Below, in pieces: positions 19,224-29,241 of a stretch of 64,000 nucleotides of DNA. The notes under the pieces were generated by a model. The model was not told the origin of the DNA and made no database searches. It worked only from the letters and a program-made list of their open reading frames with translations. Source of the stretch: Halorhodospira halophila. GTDB lineage: Bacteria; Pseudomonadota; Gammaproteobacteria; Nitrococcales; Halorhodospiraceae. Each line of letters begins with the position of its first letter. Within the stretch, counting starts at the first letter, position 1. Location of the stretch: assembly GCF_016653405.1 (NCBI RefSeq), contig NZ_NHSN01000025.1, positions 62,001 through 126,000 of the forward strand, written 5' to 3'. A program made the position numbers and the translations under genes.

Positions 19224-21686
19224 CTACTCGCCGCCGAGCTCAGCCAGGACCTGCCGGGCGCTCTCGCGCTGCGACTCGGTCCCCTCCTCCAGGACCTCCT
19301 CGAGCAGGCTGCGGGCCCCCGGCTCATCCCCCAGGTCGATGTAGGCCCGGGCCAGGTCGAGCTTGGTGTCGGCCTCATCCCCCTCACCGACCCCCAGGGA
19401 CGGCTCCGGCTCAGCCTCCGGCTCGGCACCCTCGTCCGCCTGCAGGCCGAGCCCCTCCTCGGCGCCCTCGTCTTCCTCCTCGCTGAACAGGCTGTCGAGG
19501 TCCATTTCGTCGAGTTCATCGCCGCTGGCATCCGCACCGCCGAAGAGCTCATCGGCGACGTCCTGCGCGCCGGCACTCGATTCCGGCTCGCGGGCCATGG
19601 CCGGCTCAGGCTCCTCGGCGGGCTCGGCAGCTGCCGGCCCCCCGGCGGCCTCGGGCTCCGCCGGCTGCGGCTGCTCGTCAAAAGCCGCATCAAGACGGCG
19701 ATCGAAGTCATCCTCGCCCTCGCCTTCGCCCGGCGCCTGCTTGCCGACTCCTTCGCCCTCGTCAGCGTCCAGACCCAGATCCAGGTCTTCCAGATCCGGC
19801 TTGGTATCCAGACCCTCCTCGACCTCGGGCGCCGGACTCTCCGGCGTACCGCCATCGGCTGCCGCCCCCCCAGGCGCCTGCGCTTCGCCCTCCGCCTCGT
19901 CGGCGTGCGCCTGGCTTGCTGCCGCGGCATCGGCGAACAGCGGACTATCCGGCACGAAGGCCACACCCAGTGCCACCGCTGCCTGCCAGGTCGGGTCGGC
20001 GTCGCTGCGGGTCCGGTCGTAGAGGTCCTGGGCCTGGCTGAGGAACGCCTCCCGATCGCCGAGACGGGAGTGCACCTCGAGCAACCGCAGGCGCAGATCG
20101 GTGCGTGCCGGTTCGCGGTGAATGCCGCGCTCGAGCACGTCCCGGGCCCGGCGCAGGTCGTCGTCTGCCAGGTACTCGTCGGCGAGTTCGAGGGCGTCGC
20201 GGCGTGCTCCGCTGTCGAAATCGAAATCGAGGTCGCCGCGATCGAGGCGCAGCCCCTCCCGGCTATCAGGCTCCGCCGAACGGCGCCGCCGGCGCAGCAA
20301 CAGGCCGGCGACCACAGCGAGCGCCAGCAGGGTTCCTCCGGTGGCGATCAGCATCTGCCGCCGTGCCTCCTCGTCACGCCAGAGGTCGGCAGCGGTGACG
20401 TCGCCGTCGCCGGAGAGCCACTGCGCCCAGCCGACCTCATCTTCCGTCTCTTCCTCGCGCTCCGGCGCCTCCGGCTCAACCTCGACGGGCGCTGGCTCCG
20501 GCTCGTCCAGGGGGTCGAGGGGCTCGTCCACCTCGGGCAGCGGGACGATCGGCGTCGGCTCGGCATCCGGCGGCGGCAGCACCCCTTCCATGTCCAGGTC
20601 CACCAGCCGCTCGAGCGCCGCCACCCGCTCGCTCAGATCCTCAACCTGCGCCCGGAGGCTGTCACGTTCCGAACGCAGGCTCGCCCGCTCCTCCCGCAGG
20701 GCCGCCAGCGCCCCCTGCAACCGGCGTACGTTGGCCTCAGAGGCCTCCAGCTCGGTATCAAGCAGCGAGAGCACCTCTTCGGTGCCTTCCTCATCGCCCA
20801 GGGCCAGGATGCGCAGACGGGCCTCCTCGGCTGTCGGCGCCTCTTCCTCCCCAACGGGCGCGTCGGGGTCCGCCAGGTCAGGGATAGGCACCGACTCGTC
20901 GAGCTCCTCCACCGCCGCGCGTCGCTCGGCTGGCGGCACCCAGCTGGCCAGGTGCTCCTCGTAGATCGCCTGGGCCTCGCCGGCAGAAAGCTGCTCGATC
21001 TGCTCGCGGCTGGGCAGCTTCAGCCACCACCCACTGAGCAGGTCGTTGACGTTGTCGTCAGAGAAGGCGCGGGGGTTAAGCCGCTGGATGGCCAGCATGG
21101 TCTGCGCGACCGTCACCGAGTCATCGGGGCGGTGCTCCGACGCGATCCGCCACAGGGTATCCCCCTCCTCCACCGGCCCATAGGCGGTGGATCGGCGCTC
21201 GCGCTCACCGTCGCGGGTCACCTCCTCAAACGGCTCGCCCTCGCGGGCCAGTGGCTGCCCCTGTGCCGGGGCATCGTCGTCGGCGGTGGTCGGCCGCTCG
21301 AGGAGCAGGGTGTACTCGCGGACCAGGTCGCCCTCGGGCCAGCTGACCTGGACCAGGAAATCAAGCAGGGGCTCATCGATGGGCTGCTGGCTGGTGACGG
21401 CGATGTACGGGGCATCCTCGCCCGACTCGATCAGCTCAAAGTCGAGCAGCGACAGCTCGGGCGCACGCTCGATCCCGGCGCGATCGAAGATCCGCCCCGG
21501 GGCCAGACCGACATCGAGCCGCGCCAGCTCGTCGGAACCGAGATCCCGCACAGGGATGCGCGCCGAAACCGGCTCGCCGGCCTCGGAGCGGCCCTCGATG
21601 GTACCGAGGCTGACCTCCACCGCGGCTGCCACCGAGACCAGTGACAGACCTGCCAGGCCGGCGAGGCCGTGAATCGCCTTGCGCAC
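19224..21686 (-). CDS. fimV: FimV-like polar/pilus-assembly protein
   Basis: With the GTG at 21686 (GGAGG nine bases upstream) the protein has 820 residues. Order: signal peptide (1 to about 22), FimV N-terminal domain (to about 130), LysM-type peptidoglycan-binding domain (about 169-226), coiled coil (about 312-362), Pro/Glu-rich linker, membrane segment (about 445-465), TPR-containing cytoplasmic part with very acidic linkers, and the C-terminal FimV motif (DTKLDLARAYIDLGD). FimV organises cell poles and type IV pili. The earlier TTG at 21725 overlaps asd and is less likely. Confidence 0.9.
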   Translation of the reverse strand: MRKAIHGLAGLAGLSLVSVAAAVEVSLGTIEGRSEAGEPVSARIPVRDLGSDELARLDVGLAPGRIFDRAGIERAPELSLLDFELIESGEDAPYIAVTSQQPIDEPLLDFLVQVSWPEGDLVREYTLLLERPTTADDDAPAQGQPLAREGEPFEEVTRDGERERRSTAYGPVEEGDTLWRIASEHRPDDSVTVAQTMLAIQRLNPRAFSDDNVNDLLSGWWLKLPSREQIEQLSAGEAQAIYEEHLASWVPPAERRAAVEELDESVPIPDLADPDAPVGEEEAPTAEEARLRILALGDEEGTEEVLSLLDTELEASEANVRRLQGALAALREERASLRSERDSLRAQVEDLSERVAALERLVDLDMEGVLPPPDAEPTPIVPLPEVDEPLDPLDEPEPAPVEVEPEAPEREEETEDEVGWAQWLSGDGDVTAADLWRDEEARRQMLIATGGTLLALAVVAGLLLRRRRRSAEPDSREGLRLDRGDLDFDFDSGARRDALELADEYLADDDLRRARDVLERGIHREPARTDLRLRLLEVHSRLGDREAFLSQAQDLYDRTRSDADPTWQAAVALGVAFVPDSPLFADAAAASQAHADEAEGEAQAPGGAAADGGTPESPAPEVEEGLDTKPDLEDLDLGLDADEGEGVGKQAPGEGEGEDDFDRRLDAAFDEQPQPAEPEAAGGPAAAEPAEEPEPAMAREPESSAGAQDVADELFGGADASGDELDEMDLDSLFSEEEDEGAEEGLGLQADEGAEPEAEPEPSLGVGEGDEADTKLDLARAYIDLGDEPGARSLLEEVLEEGTESQRESARQVLAELGGE

Positions 21687-21708
21687 GGGCTCGCCCCTCC
21701 GTCCGCCG

Positions 21709-22731
21709 TCAGATGTATTCGCCAATCAGCAGCTCCGCGATCTGCACGCTGTTCAGCGCTGCTCCCTTGCGGACGTTATCGGCCACCACCCACAGATCGA
21801 GACCCCGCTCGTGGCTGATGTCCTCGCGGATGCGTCCGACGTAGACTGGATCGCGCCCCGCGGCCTCGGTCAGTGCCGTCGGATAGCCGCCACCGGCGCG
21901 CTCGTCCAAGACCTCGATGCCCGGAGCGCCGGAGAGCACCTGCCGGGCACGCTCGGCGGTGATGCGCTCGCGGGTCTCGATGTGCACAGCCTCGGAGTGG
22001 CCGTAGACCACCGGCACCCGCACCGTGGTCGGGTTCACCCGCACGGAGGAGTCCTCGAAGATCTTGATGGTCTCCCAGACCATCTTCATCTCCTCCTTGG
22101 TGTAGCCGTTGTCCTGGAAGTCGTCGATGTGCGGCAGGCAGTTGAAGGCGATCGGCTTGGGATACTCGGCACACTGCGGCTCGGCGCCGTCGAGGATCGC
22201 CCGACTCTGGGTGTGGAGTTCGTCGATGGCCGGCTTGCCACTGCCGGAGACCGCCTGGTAGGTGGCCACGTTGATCCGCTCGATGCCCACGGCGTCATGG
22301 ATCGGCTTGAGCGCCACCAGCATCTGGATGGTGGAACAGTTGGGGTTGGCGATGATCCCCCGCTTCTTGTAGCCAGCCACCGCGTGAGGGTTCACCTCGG
22401 GGATGATCAGCGGGATATCGTCGTCATAGCGGAAGTGGGAGGTGTTGTCGATGACCACCGCACCGGCCTCCGCCGCCCGCGGCGCATGCTCGGCGGAGAT
22501 GGAGCCCCCGGCGGAGAAGAGCGCGATCTGCACCTGCGAGAAATCGAACTCGGCCAGATCCTGGATCACCAGCTCCTGCCCGGCAAAGGTCACCGTGTTC
22601 CCCGCCGAGCGCGCGCTGGCCAGCGGGTAGATCCTGCGCGCGGGGAAGCCGCGCTCGGCCAGGATGGAGAGCATCACCTCTCCCACGGCGCCGGTGGCAC
22701 CAACGACGGCGACGTCGTACTGCTTGCTCAT
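21709..22731 (-). CDS. asd: Aspartate-semialdehyde dehydrogenase
   Basis: A 340-residue NADPH enzyme at the branch point to Met, Thr, Lys and diaminopimelate. The N terminus has the GATGAVGEVM dinucleotide fold, the catalytic Cys is in NPNCSTIQ and a conserved His is in VYGHSEAVH. The ATG at 22731 has AAGGATCC just before it. It leads the asd-fimV-truA-trpF run. Confidence 0.95.
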   Translation of the reverse strand: MSKQYDVAVVGATGAVGEVMLSILAERGFPARRIYPLASARSAGNTVTFAGQELVIQDLAEFDFSQVQIALFSAGGSISAEHAPRAAEAGAVVIDNTSHFRYDDDIPLIIPEVNPHAVAGYKKRGIIANPNCSTIQMLVALKPIHDAVGIERINVATYQAVSGSGKPAIDELHTQSRAILDGAEPQCAEYPKPIAFNCLPHIDDFQDNGYTKEEMKMVWETIKIFEDSSVRVNPTTVRVPVVYGHSEAVHIETRERITAERARQVLSGAPGIEVLDERAGGGYPTALTEAAGRDPVYVGRIREDISHERGLDLWVVADNVRKGAALNSVQIAELLIGEYI

Positions 22732-22838
22732 GGATCCTTAGCCCCTGTCTGGACGTTTTCCTGTCCGGAGTCTAACGCCTCGCGGCAGCGCGGGGCCAGC
22801 GCGACCCGCCGCCTCGGGCCGCCCCAGCAATCCGCGGA

Positions 22839-22867
22839 CTGGCACGCCGGCAGGTACCTGCTAGATT
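22839..22867 (+). promoter_or_regulatory. Putative promoter with palindromic spacer
   Basis: CTGGCA (22839-22844) and TAGATT (22862-22867), 17 bases apart, resemble -35 and -10 boxes, 44 bases before the outer-membrane protein ATG. The spacer includes the perfect 12-base palindrome GCAGGTACCTGC (22850-22861), a plausible operator. Confidence 0.4.
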
Positions 22868-22910
22868 GTCAGCAGTTCCCCCCAACCCGTGAAACCAAGG
22901 AGCGGCACCC

Positions 22911-23531
22911 ATGCACAGAGGCATTCTCTATACGGCCGCCAGTGGCCTGGTCGCCGGTGGTTTGATCGGCGGGCAGGCGTTTGCGCAGCTGCCGGCCCAG
23001 GACTTCAGCTACGACTACGCCGAGGGCGGCGTTGTCTTTACTGAGCTGGACGACGCGGATCAGGACCTTGTCGGCCCGCGGCTGATCGGCTCGCTGAACC
23101 TGACCGACGACATCTTCCTGCGCGGCGAGGCCAGCTACCTCACCGACGACATCGACATCACCACGCTCTCGCTGGGCCCGGGCTACCGCCTGGCCGTCAC
23201 GCCGGGCATCGACCTCTACGGGGTCGCCGCCCTGGTCTACCGCGATACCGACTTTGATGATGGCTCAAGCAGTGAGAGCGAGACCGGTTTCGAACTCACC
23301 GCCGGCATCCGCCACGGCTGCATGTTCCTCGACGGCCTGCAGTACGCCTGGGAGATCCGCTACCTGGATGTGGACACCGGGGAAGATCTCGACGACGGCA
23401 TCTTCAATCTGGCGGCCAAGTTCACCTACGCGCTGACCCCGCAGTGGGACGCCGTGGGCGATCTGCAGATCAACGACGCCGGCGACGAGAACGACCTGGG
23501 CCTGGCGCTCGGGGCCCGCTTCAACTTCTAA
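22911..23531 (+). CDS. Small outer-membrane beta-barrel protein, function unknown
   Basis: A 206-residue protein with a signal peptide ending AFA-Q at about residue 25. The mature part is alternating amphipathic strands ending in Phe (GARFNF), the usual signal for BAM-dependent insertion. The strand count suggests an 8-stranded barrel of the OmpA/OmpW size class, but I recognise no specific family. It is acidic, with runs such as DDADQD and DTDFDDGSS. It stands alone on the plus strand between leuB and asd, which are adjacent and co-oriented in Pseudomonas, and is followed by a strong terminator. Confidence 0.8.
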   Translation: MHRGILYTAASGLVAGGLIGGQAFAQLPAQDFSYDYAEGGVVFTELDDADQDLVGPRLIGSLNLTDDIFLRGEASYLTDDIDITTLSLGPGYRLAVTPGIDLYGVAALVYRDTDFDDGSSSESETGFELTAGIRHGCMFLDGLQYAWEIRYLDVDTGEDLDDGIFNLAAKFTYALTPQWDAVGDLQINDAGDENDLGLALGARFNF

Positions 23532-23566
23532 CGCCTCCCCGGGACGCGCGGAGGCACCCACGCAAA

Positions 23567-23594
23567 GGGGCCGCACCTTGTCGGGTGCGGCCCC
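23567..23594. terminator. Bidirectional terminator between the barrel gene and leuB
   Basis: GGGGCCGCACC (23567-23577) and its perfect complement (23584-23594) form an 11-bp stem with a TTGTCG loop. It lies between the convergent ends of the barrel gene (23531) and leuB (23631). T tracts are short on both sides. Confidence 0.75.
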
Positions 23595-23630
23595 TCTGTC
23601 GCGGATGGTCGCTGCGGGCTGTAGCTGGAG

Positions 23631-24701
23631 CTACAGCCGCTGCGCCACCGCCTCGCCCATTTCGCGCGTGCCCACCGGCCGCGTGCCGCCCTGCAGGTCC
23701 GGGGTGCGCAGCCCTTCCTCGAGCACCGCCCCCACGGCGGCCTCGACCCGGTCGGCAGCCTCGCCGGCACCCAGGCTATAGCGCAGCATCATCGCCACCG
23801 AGAGGATCGTGGCCAGCGGATTGGCCTTGTCCTGCCCGGCGATGTCCGGCGCCGAGCCGTGCACCGGCTCGTAGAGCCCCTTGCCGTACTCATCCAGCGA
23901 GGCCGAGGGCAGCATGCCGATGGAGCCGGTCAACTGGGCGGCGCAGTCCGAGAGGATGTCGCCGAAGAGGTTGCCGGTGACCACCACGTCGAACTGCTTC
24001 GGCGCGCGCACCAGCTGCATGGCGGCGTTGTCTACATACATATGGGAGAGCTCCACCGCCGGATAGTCGGCGGCCACCCGCTCGGCGACCTCCCGCCAGA
24101 GCTCCGAGCTCTCCAACACGTTCGCCTTGTCCACCGAGCAGACCCGCCCCTGGCGCTGCTGCGCCGCCTCGAAGGCCAGGCGCATGATCCGCTCGATCTC
24201 CGACTCGCTGTAGACCTCGGTGTTGTACCCCTGGCGCTCGCCGTTCTCCAGCGTGCGGATCCCCCGGGGCTGGCCGAAGTAGATGCCGCCGGTGAGCTCG
24301 CGGACGATGAGGATGTCCAGCCCCGCCACGACCTCCTCGCGCAGCGCCGAGGCCCCGGCCAGCTGCGGGTAGAGGATGGCCGGGCGCAGATTGCCGAACA
24401 GCCCCAGCTCCGAGCGGATCGCCAGCAGACCACGCTCCGGGCGCACCTCGCGGGGCAGCGCGTCGTACTGCGGGCCGCCGACCGCGCCGAGCAGCACCGC
24501 GTCGGCCGCCCGCGCCAGGCGCAGGGTCTCCTCGGGCAGGGGCTGCCCCGCCGCGTCGTAGCCGGCGCCGCCGATGGGCGCCGTCTCCATCTCGCAGCCA
24601 AGCCCGTGGCGCTCGTTCAGGGCCTCCAGCACGCGCCGGGCCTCCGCGGTGATCTCGGGGCCGATACCGTCGCCGGGAAGCAGCAGGATCTTGTGGGACA
24701 T
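23631..24701 (-). CDS. leuB: 3-isopropylmalate dehydrogenase
   Basis: A 356-residue enzyme for the third step of leucine synthesis (oxidative decarboxylation of 3-isopropylmalate, NAD-dependent). Family signatures include the GDGIGPEI N terminus, the [10 protein letters not shown] metal-site region and the NAD-binding HGSAPDIAG. It is last in leuC-leuD-leuB, 23 bases after leuD; that gap and the leuD 3' end hold a short imperfect repeat of CAGGGTTC. Confidence 0.95.
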   Translation of the reverse strand: MSHKILLLPGDGIGPEITAEARRVLEALNERHGLGCEMETAPIGGAGYDAAGQPLPEETLRLARAADAVLLGAVGGPQYDALPREVRPERGLLAIRSELGLFGNLRPAILYPQLAGASALREEVVAGLDILIVRELTGGIYFGQPRGIRTLENGERQGYNTEVYSESEIERIMRLAFEAAQQRQGRVCSVDKANVLESSELWREVAERVAADYPAVELSHMYVDNAAMQLVRAPKQFDVVVTGNLFGDILSDCAAQLTGSIGMLPSASLDEYGKGLYEPVHGSAPDIAGQDKANPLATILSVAMMLRYSLGAGEAADRVEAAVGAVLEEGLRTPDLQGGTRPVGTREMGEAVAQRL

Positions 24702-24724
24702 AGGTTCTATTCAGGTTCCAGGGT

Positions 24725-25372
24725 TCAGGGTTCGGGGAAGAGCCAGGGGGCTTCCTGCTTGCGCCGCTGCTCGTAGGCTTGGATCGCCTCGCTCTGCTCC
24801 TCCAGGGTGACGCCGATCTCATCGAGCCCCTCGAGCAGCATGCGCTTGCGGAACGGATCCACCTCGAAGCCGAAGCGCTCGCCATCCGGGGTCAGGACCT
24901 GCTGCTCGAAAAGATCGATGGTCAGCTGGTACCCCTCGGTGGCGTAAACCGCCTGGAAGAGCCGGTCCACCGCCCCCTCCTCCAGCACCACAGGCAGCAG
25001 GCCGTTCTTGAAGCAGTTGCTGTAGAAGATATCGGCGAAGCTTGGCGCCACAATCGCCCGGAAGCCGTAGTCCTTGAGCGCCCAAGGGGCGTGTTCCCGG
25101 GATGAGCCGCAGCCGAAGTTGTCCCGGGTGAGCAGCACGCTGGCCCCCTGATAACGCTCCTGGTTGAGGACGAAATCGGGGTTGCGCGGCCGGTTCGCAC
25201 AGTCCATCCCCGGCTCGCCGCGGTCGAGGTACCGCCACTCGTCAAAGAGGTACGGACCGAACCCGGTGCGCTTGACCGACTTGAGGAACTGCTTGGGGAT
25301 GATGGCGTCCGTGTCCACGTTGGAGCGATCCAACGGCGCCACCAGACCGGTGTGTCGAGTGAAAGGTTCCAT
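24725..25372 (-). CDS. leuD: 3-isopropylmalate dehydratase small subunit
   Basis: A 215-residue swivel-domain subunit of isopropylmalate isomerase, partner of LeuC. The substrate-loop motif [14 protein letters not shown] is intact. The ATG is at 25372, 45 bases after leuC. Confidence 0.95.
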   Translation of the reverse strand: MEPFTRHTGLVAPLDRSNVDTDAIIPKQFLKSVKRTGFGPYLFDEWRYLDRGEPGMDCANRPRNPDFVLNQERYQGASVLLTRDNFGCGSSREHAPWALKDYGFRAIVAPSFADIFYSNCFKNGLLPVVLEEGAVDRLFQAVYATEGYQLTIDLFEQQVLTPDGERFGFEVDPFRKRMLLEGLDEIGVTLEEQSEAIQAYEQRRKQEAPWLFPEP

Positions 25373-25417
25373 GGGCGTTTCCAGTCGTTGGATGAAGGGC
25401 CGGAGACGTGTCGGCGA

Positions 25418-26818
25418 CTACTCTCGGATATCCACGAAGTGGCCGTGAATGGCTGCGGCGGCGACCATCGCCGGGCTGGCCAGATGGGTGCGTCCCCCCT
25501 GTCCCTGCCGGCCCTCGAAATTGCGGTTCGAGGTGGAGGCACAGCGCTCGCCGGGCTCCAGACGATCAGGATTCATGCCCAGGCACATGGAGCACCCCGG
25601 CTCCCGCCATTCGAAACCGGCCTCGAGGAAGACCCGGTCCAGCCCCTCGGCCTCGGCCTGCTGCTTGACCACGCCGGAGCCCGGCACCACCAGGGCCTGG
25701 CGAATGTTCTCCGCCACCCGGCGGCCACGGACCACCTCGGCGGCTTCGCGCAGATCCTCGATACGGGCGTTGGTGCAGGAACCGATGAAGATCTTGTCCA
25801 TGGGGATGTCAGTCAGGGCGATTCCCGGCTCCAGGCCCATGTACTCCAGTGCCCGGGTCATTGCCCGGGCACGGACCGCATCGGACTCCTCGGCCGGGTC
25901 GGGCACGTGCCGGTTCACCGAGGCGACCATCTCCGGCGAGGTTCCCCAGGTCACCTGGGGCTCGATCTCGTCGGCGTGCATCTCCACCACCCGGTCGAAC
26001 TCGGCGTCCGGATCCGAGACCAGATTGCGCCAGCTGGCCACGGCCTGCTCCCACCGCTCGCCCTCCGGGGCGTTGGGCCGGCCACGGACGTAATCGATGG
26101 TGGTGTCGTCCACGGCCACCATGCCGGTGCGTGCCCCGGCCTCGATGGACATGTTGCAGATGGTCATCCGCCCCTCCATGGAGAGGTTGCGGATGGCTTC
26201 ACCGCCGTACTCCAGGGCGTAGCCGGTGCCGCCGGCAGTGCCGATACGGCCAATGATCGCCAGGATGATGTCCTTGGCCGTGACCCCGCGCCCCAGCTGC
26301 CCGTCGATGCGGATGAGCATGGTCCGGGCCTTTTTCTGGACCAGGGTCTGCGTGGCCAGGACGTGCTCCACCTCGCTGGTCCCCACGCCGAAGGCCAGGG
26401 CACCGAGCGCCCCATGGGTGGAGGTGTGGGAGTCACCGCAGACCAGCGTCATCCCGGGCAGGGTGGTGCCCTGCTCGGGACCGACGACATGGACGATCCC
26501 CTGACGCGGGTCGTGGATGCCGAACTCGGTGACCCGGAAGTCAGCACAATTGCGGTCCAGCGTCTCGATCTGAACACGCGAGACCGGATCCTCCACCGGC
26601 TGGCTGCGATCGGTGGTGGGAACATTGTGATCGGTCACGGCAAGATTGGACGCCACGCTCCAGGGCTGGCGCCCGGCCAGGCGGAGACCCTCAAACGCCT
26701 GCGGCGAGGTCACCTCGTGCAGGAGCTGACGATCGATGTAGAGCAGCGCCGAGCCGTCGTCGTACTCGGTAACCACATGGCTATCCCAGAGCTTGTCGTA
26801 GAGGGTCTTCCCGGTCAT
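25418..26818 (-). CDS. leuC: 3-isopropylmalate dehydratase large subunit
   Basis: A 466-residue aconitase-family subunit carrying the [4Fe-4S] cluster. Cluster cysteines are in [11 protein letters not shown] and CSMCLGMNP. It opens the leuC-leuD-leuB operon; leuA is not in the window. The ATG at 26818 has a probable promoter about 40 bases upstream. Confidence 0.95.
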   Translation of the reverse strand: MTGKTLYDKLWDSHVVTEYDDGSALLYIDRQLLHEVTSPQAFEGLRLAGRQPWSVASNLAVTDHNVPTTDRSQPVEDPVSRVQIETLDRNCADFRVTEFGIHDPRQGIVHVVGPEQGTTLPGMTLVCGDSHTSTHGALGALAFGVGTSEVEHVLATQTLVQKKARTMLIRIDGQLGRGVTAKDIILAIIGRIGTAGGTGYALEYGGEAIRNLSMEGRMTICNMSIEAGARTGMVAVDDTTIDYVRGRPNAPEGERWEQAVASWRNLVSDPDAEFDRVVEMHADEIEPQVTWGTSPEMVASVNRHVPDPAEESDAVRARAMTRALEYMGLEPGIALTDIPMDKIFIGSCTNARIEDLREAAEVVRGRRVAENIRQALVVPGSGVVKQQAEAEGLDRVFLEAGFEWREPGCSMCLGMNPDRLEPGERCASTSNRNFEGRQGQGGRTHLASPAMVAAAAIHGHFVDIRE

Positions 26819-26859
26819 TGGCCTGTTCTATCAATTGACTTCAAAACATTCACCGTACA

Positions 26860-26889
26860 ATTATATCGGACCGACCCCCTTCGGGGGAA
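26860..26889 (-). promoter_or_regulatory. Putative leuCDB promoter
   Basis: On the minus strand a perfect TATAAT lies at 26865-26860 in an AT-rich island, about 42 bases upstream of leuC. The -35 position (26889-26884, TTCCCC) is a poor match, so an activator may help. The -35 region overlaps a small CCCCC-TTC-GGGGG hairpin (26875-26887) after the MFS gene. I see no leucine leader peptide. Confidence 0.4.
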
Positions 26890-26899
26890 ATGCCTCCCC

Positions 26900-28069
26900 T
26901 CAGGCCCGCTGCCCGCGCAGGCTCCAAGCCGCCAGGATCGCCGCCAGGAAAGCCACCGCGCTGGCGGCCAGGAAGGTCTGCCCACCGAAGAGATCCCAGG
27001 CCATGCCCGAGAGCAGCGACCCCAGAGCGACGCCGGCGCCGAAGGTCAGGCTGGAGTAGAGCGCCTGCCCGCGCCCCTGCGCGGCGCCGGTGAAAAAACG
27101 GTTGACCACGTCAATGGCCACCGCGTGGTAGATCCCGAAGCTGGCGGCGTGGAAGGTCTGACTCAGGGCCACCAGCCAGGCCGAGTCCACCCAGGCGGCG
27201 ACCATCAGCCACCGCAGCCCGCCCAGCGTCAGCGCCAGTGTCAGCAAAGTGCGGGCCCCGAAACGGGGTAGTAGCCGATGCATGACCAGGAAGATGACGA
27301 TCTCGGCCACCACGCCCCAGGCCCATAGGGCCCCGATCAGCCCGCCGCTGTAGCCGTGGTCCTCCAGGTAGATGCTGAAAAAGCCGTAGAACGGTCCGTG
27401 GCCCATCTGGTTGAGGAAACAGGCCAGAAAGAACCCGATCACCGCCGGCCGGCGCAGGGTCTCCCAGAAACCGTCACCATCGGCACGGCGCATGGCGCGC
27501 CCCGCCTCCGGCGCGATCAGGCTGGAGATGGCCAGCCCGCCGAAGATCAGCAGCACCACGTAGGGCAGCGCGTCGAACCCGGCCCGGTCGAGCATCTCCC
27601 CGATGCCCATCACCGACAGGATGAACCCCACCGAGCCCCAAAGCCGGATACGCCCGTATCGGTGCTCCTGCCCACGCAGGTGGTTGAAGGTATTGGCCTC
27701 GTACTGGGGCAGCGCGGCGTTCCAGAAGAAGCCGAACAGGGCCATCACCAGGGCCACCGCCCCGTAGGTCTCGGCGATGAGGATGGCGGAGAAGGCCAGG
27801 AAAGCCACCACCGAGGCGGCACGCACCACAGCCATGCGCCGGTCGAGCCGATCGGCCAGAGCCCCCCAGACGTTGGGCGCGATGATCTTGGTGGCGTGCA
27901 GGATGGCCAGCAGCTGACCGATCTCCGCCGAAGAGAACCCCTCGGCGCGCAGATACGGCCCCCAGTAGGGCATCAGCGCCCCGAGGGCGGCGAAGAAGAA
28001 CAGGTAGAAGCCGGAGAGCCGCCAGTAAGGCAGCGGCGTCTGCGCCCCGCCCGGAGCCCCGACGCTCAA
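26900..28069 (-). CDS. MFS transporter of the LacY/HcaT-like type
   Basis: A 389-residue membrane protein with about 12 hydrophobic segments. It has the N-terminal signature of the LacY/NupG/HcaT group (YWRLSGFYLFFFAALGALMPYW region) and a loop 2-3 motif GALADRLDRR. The substrate is not deducible; HcaT-type members move phenylpropionate, others nucleosides or sugars. The start is TTG at 28069, four bases after the aroC stop with GGGAG upstream, so it is probably co-transcribed with aroC. Because the PYP chromophore is a phenylpropanoid, an aromatic-acid substrate is conceivable but unsupported. Confidence 0.8.
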   Translation of the reverse strand: MSVGAPGGAQTPLPYWRLSGFYLFFFAALGALMPYWGPYLRAEGFSSAEIGQLLAILHATKIIAPNVWGALADRLDRRMAVVRAASVVAFLAFSAILIAETYGAVALVMALFGFFWNAALPQYEANTFNHLRGQEHRYGRIRLWGSVGFILSVMGIGEMLDRAGFDALPYVVLLIFGGLAISSLIAPEAGRAMRRADGDGFWETLRRPAVIGFFLACFLNQMGHGPFYGFFSIYLEDHGYSGGLIGALWAWGVVAEIVIFLVMHRLLPRFGARTLLTLALTLGGLRWLMVAAWVDSAWLVALSQTFHAASFGIYHAVAIDVVNRFFTGAAQGRGQALYSSLTFGAGVALGSLLSGMAWDLFGGQTFLAASAVAFLAAILAAWSLRGQRA

Positions 28070-28073
28070 CGGG

Positions 28074-29177
28074 TCACTCCCGGTCGCGGGCGGGCAGCAC
28101 CGGGGTCCCGGACTCGACGTCGGCGTTCTGTGCCCGATGCCGCAGCCAGTGATCCATCACTACCAGCGCCGCCATGGCCTCGGCAATGGGCACGGCACGG
28201 ATCCCGACGCAGGGATCGTGGCGTCCTTTGGTCACCACCGAGACCGGCTGGCCGTGGACGTCCACCGAGCGTCCCGGAATAAGCATGCTCGAGGTGGGCT
28301 TGAGCGCAGCCCGCACCACCAGATCCTGCCCGCTGGAGATACCACCGAGCACTCCGCCGGACTGGTTGCCGGCGAACCCGTCCGGAGTCAGTTCATCGCG
28401 ATGGGCGCTACCCCGCTGCCCGGCGGCGGCCATACCCGCGCCGACCTCCACCCCCTTGACGGCGTTAATGGACATCAGCGCCTTGGCCAGATCGGCATCG
28501 AGCCGGTCGAAGACCGGCTCGCCGAGCCCCGGCGGCATATGGCGGACCTCGACCTCCACCGCCGCACCCACCGAGTCGCCGGCCTTGCGAACCTCGTGGA
28601 TCAGCGCCTCGAGCTCCGGAATGCGCGCCGGATCAGCGCAGAAGAAATCGTTGCTGTCGACGGCGGACCAGTCTTCGGCCCCAAGTTCGATCTCGCCCAT
28701 CTGCGCCAGCCGTCCACGGATTTCGATACCGAGACGCTGGGCGAGATAGCGGCGGGCGATGGCCCCGGCCGCCACCCGGACGGCCGTCTCCCGGGCCGAG
28801 GAGCGCCCGCCGCCACGATAGTCACGGATGCCGTACTTTTGCTGATAGGTGTAGTCGGCGTGCCCGGGCCGGAAGCGCTCGGCGATCTCCGAGTAATCCT
28901 TGGAGCGCTGATCGGTGTTTTCGATGAGCAGCCCGATGGACGTCCCGGTGGTCACCCCCTCGAAGACCCCGGAGAGGATCCGCACCTGATCGCTCTCGCG
29001 GCGCTGCGTGGTGTGCTTGGAGCGCCCGGGCCGGCGCCGGTCGAGTTCGACCTGCAGATCCGTCTCGGTAAGGGCGAGCCCCGGCGGGCAGCCATCCACG
29101 ACGCCGCCAAGCGCCGGGCCGTGGCTCTCGCCGAAGGTCGTAACCGTGAACAGGGTGCCGAAGGTATTCCCAGACAT
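28074..29177 (-). CDS. aroC: Chorismate synthase
   Basis: Last enzyme of the shikimate pathway, 367 residues with the ATG at 29177 ([10 protein letters not shown]). Signatures include [24 protein letters not shown] and [10 protein letters not shown]. The frame continues to 29618 but that part is antisense to the cobW gene. It is divergent from cobW. Confidence 0.95.
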   Translation of the reverse strand: MSGNTFGTLFTVTTFGESHGPALGGVVDGCPPGLALTETDLQVELDRRRPGRSKHTTQRRESDQVRILSGVFEGVTTGTSIGLLIENTDQRSKDYSEIAERFRPGHADYTYQQKYGIRDYRGGGRSSARETAVRVAAGAIARRYLAQRLGIEIRGRLAQMGEIELGAEDWSAVDSNDFFCADPARIPELEALIHEVRKAGDSVGAAVEVEVRHMPPGLGEPVFDRLDADLAKALMSINAVKGVEVGAGMAAAGQRGSAHRDELTPDGFAGNQSGGVLGGISSGQDLVVRAALKPTSSMLIPGRSVDVHGQPVSVVTKGRHDPCVGIRAVPIAEAMAALVVMDHWLRHRAQNADVESGTPVLPARDRE

Positions 29178-29241
29178 AGGTCTCCGATTGTAGCACTGCA
29201 GACCTGTGGGCGGGCCTGGTCGGGTGCGGGTCGCTGCGCGT

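Noticed and set aside
19905-21644. Plus-strand open frame of 579 codons opposite fimV
   Set aside because: The minus strand has a coherent FimV domain order; the antisense translation has no recognisable domain.
24711-24737. Tandem CAGGTTC/CAGGGTTC-like repeat at the leuD stop
   Set aside because: Only about three imperfect copies; too short to call a functional repeat or variable tract.
26819-26899. Plus-strand TTGACT with TACAAT-like box upstream of leuC
   Set aside because: The spacer is 15 bases and no plus-strand gene follows; the minus-strand TATAAT suits leuC better.
25352-27271. Plus-strand open frame of 639 codons opposite leuD, leuC and the MFS gene
   Set aside because: It spans three well-supported genes on the other strand and has no ribosome site or domain.
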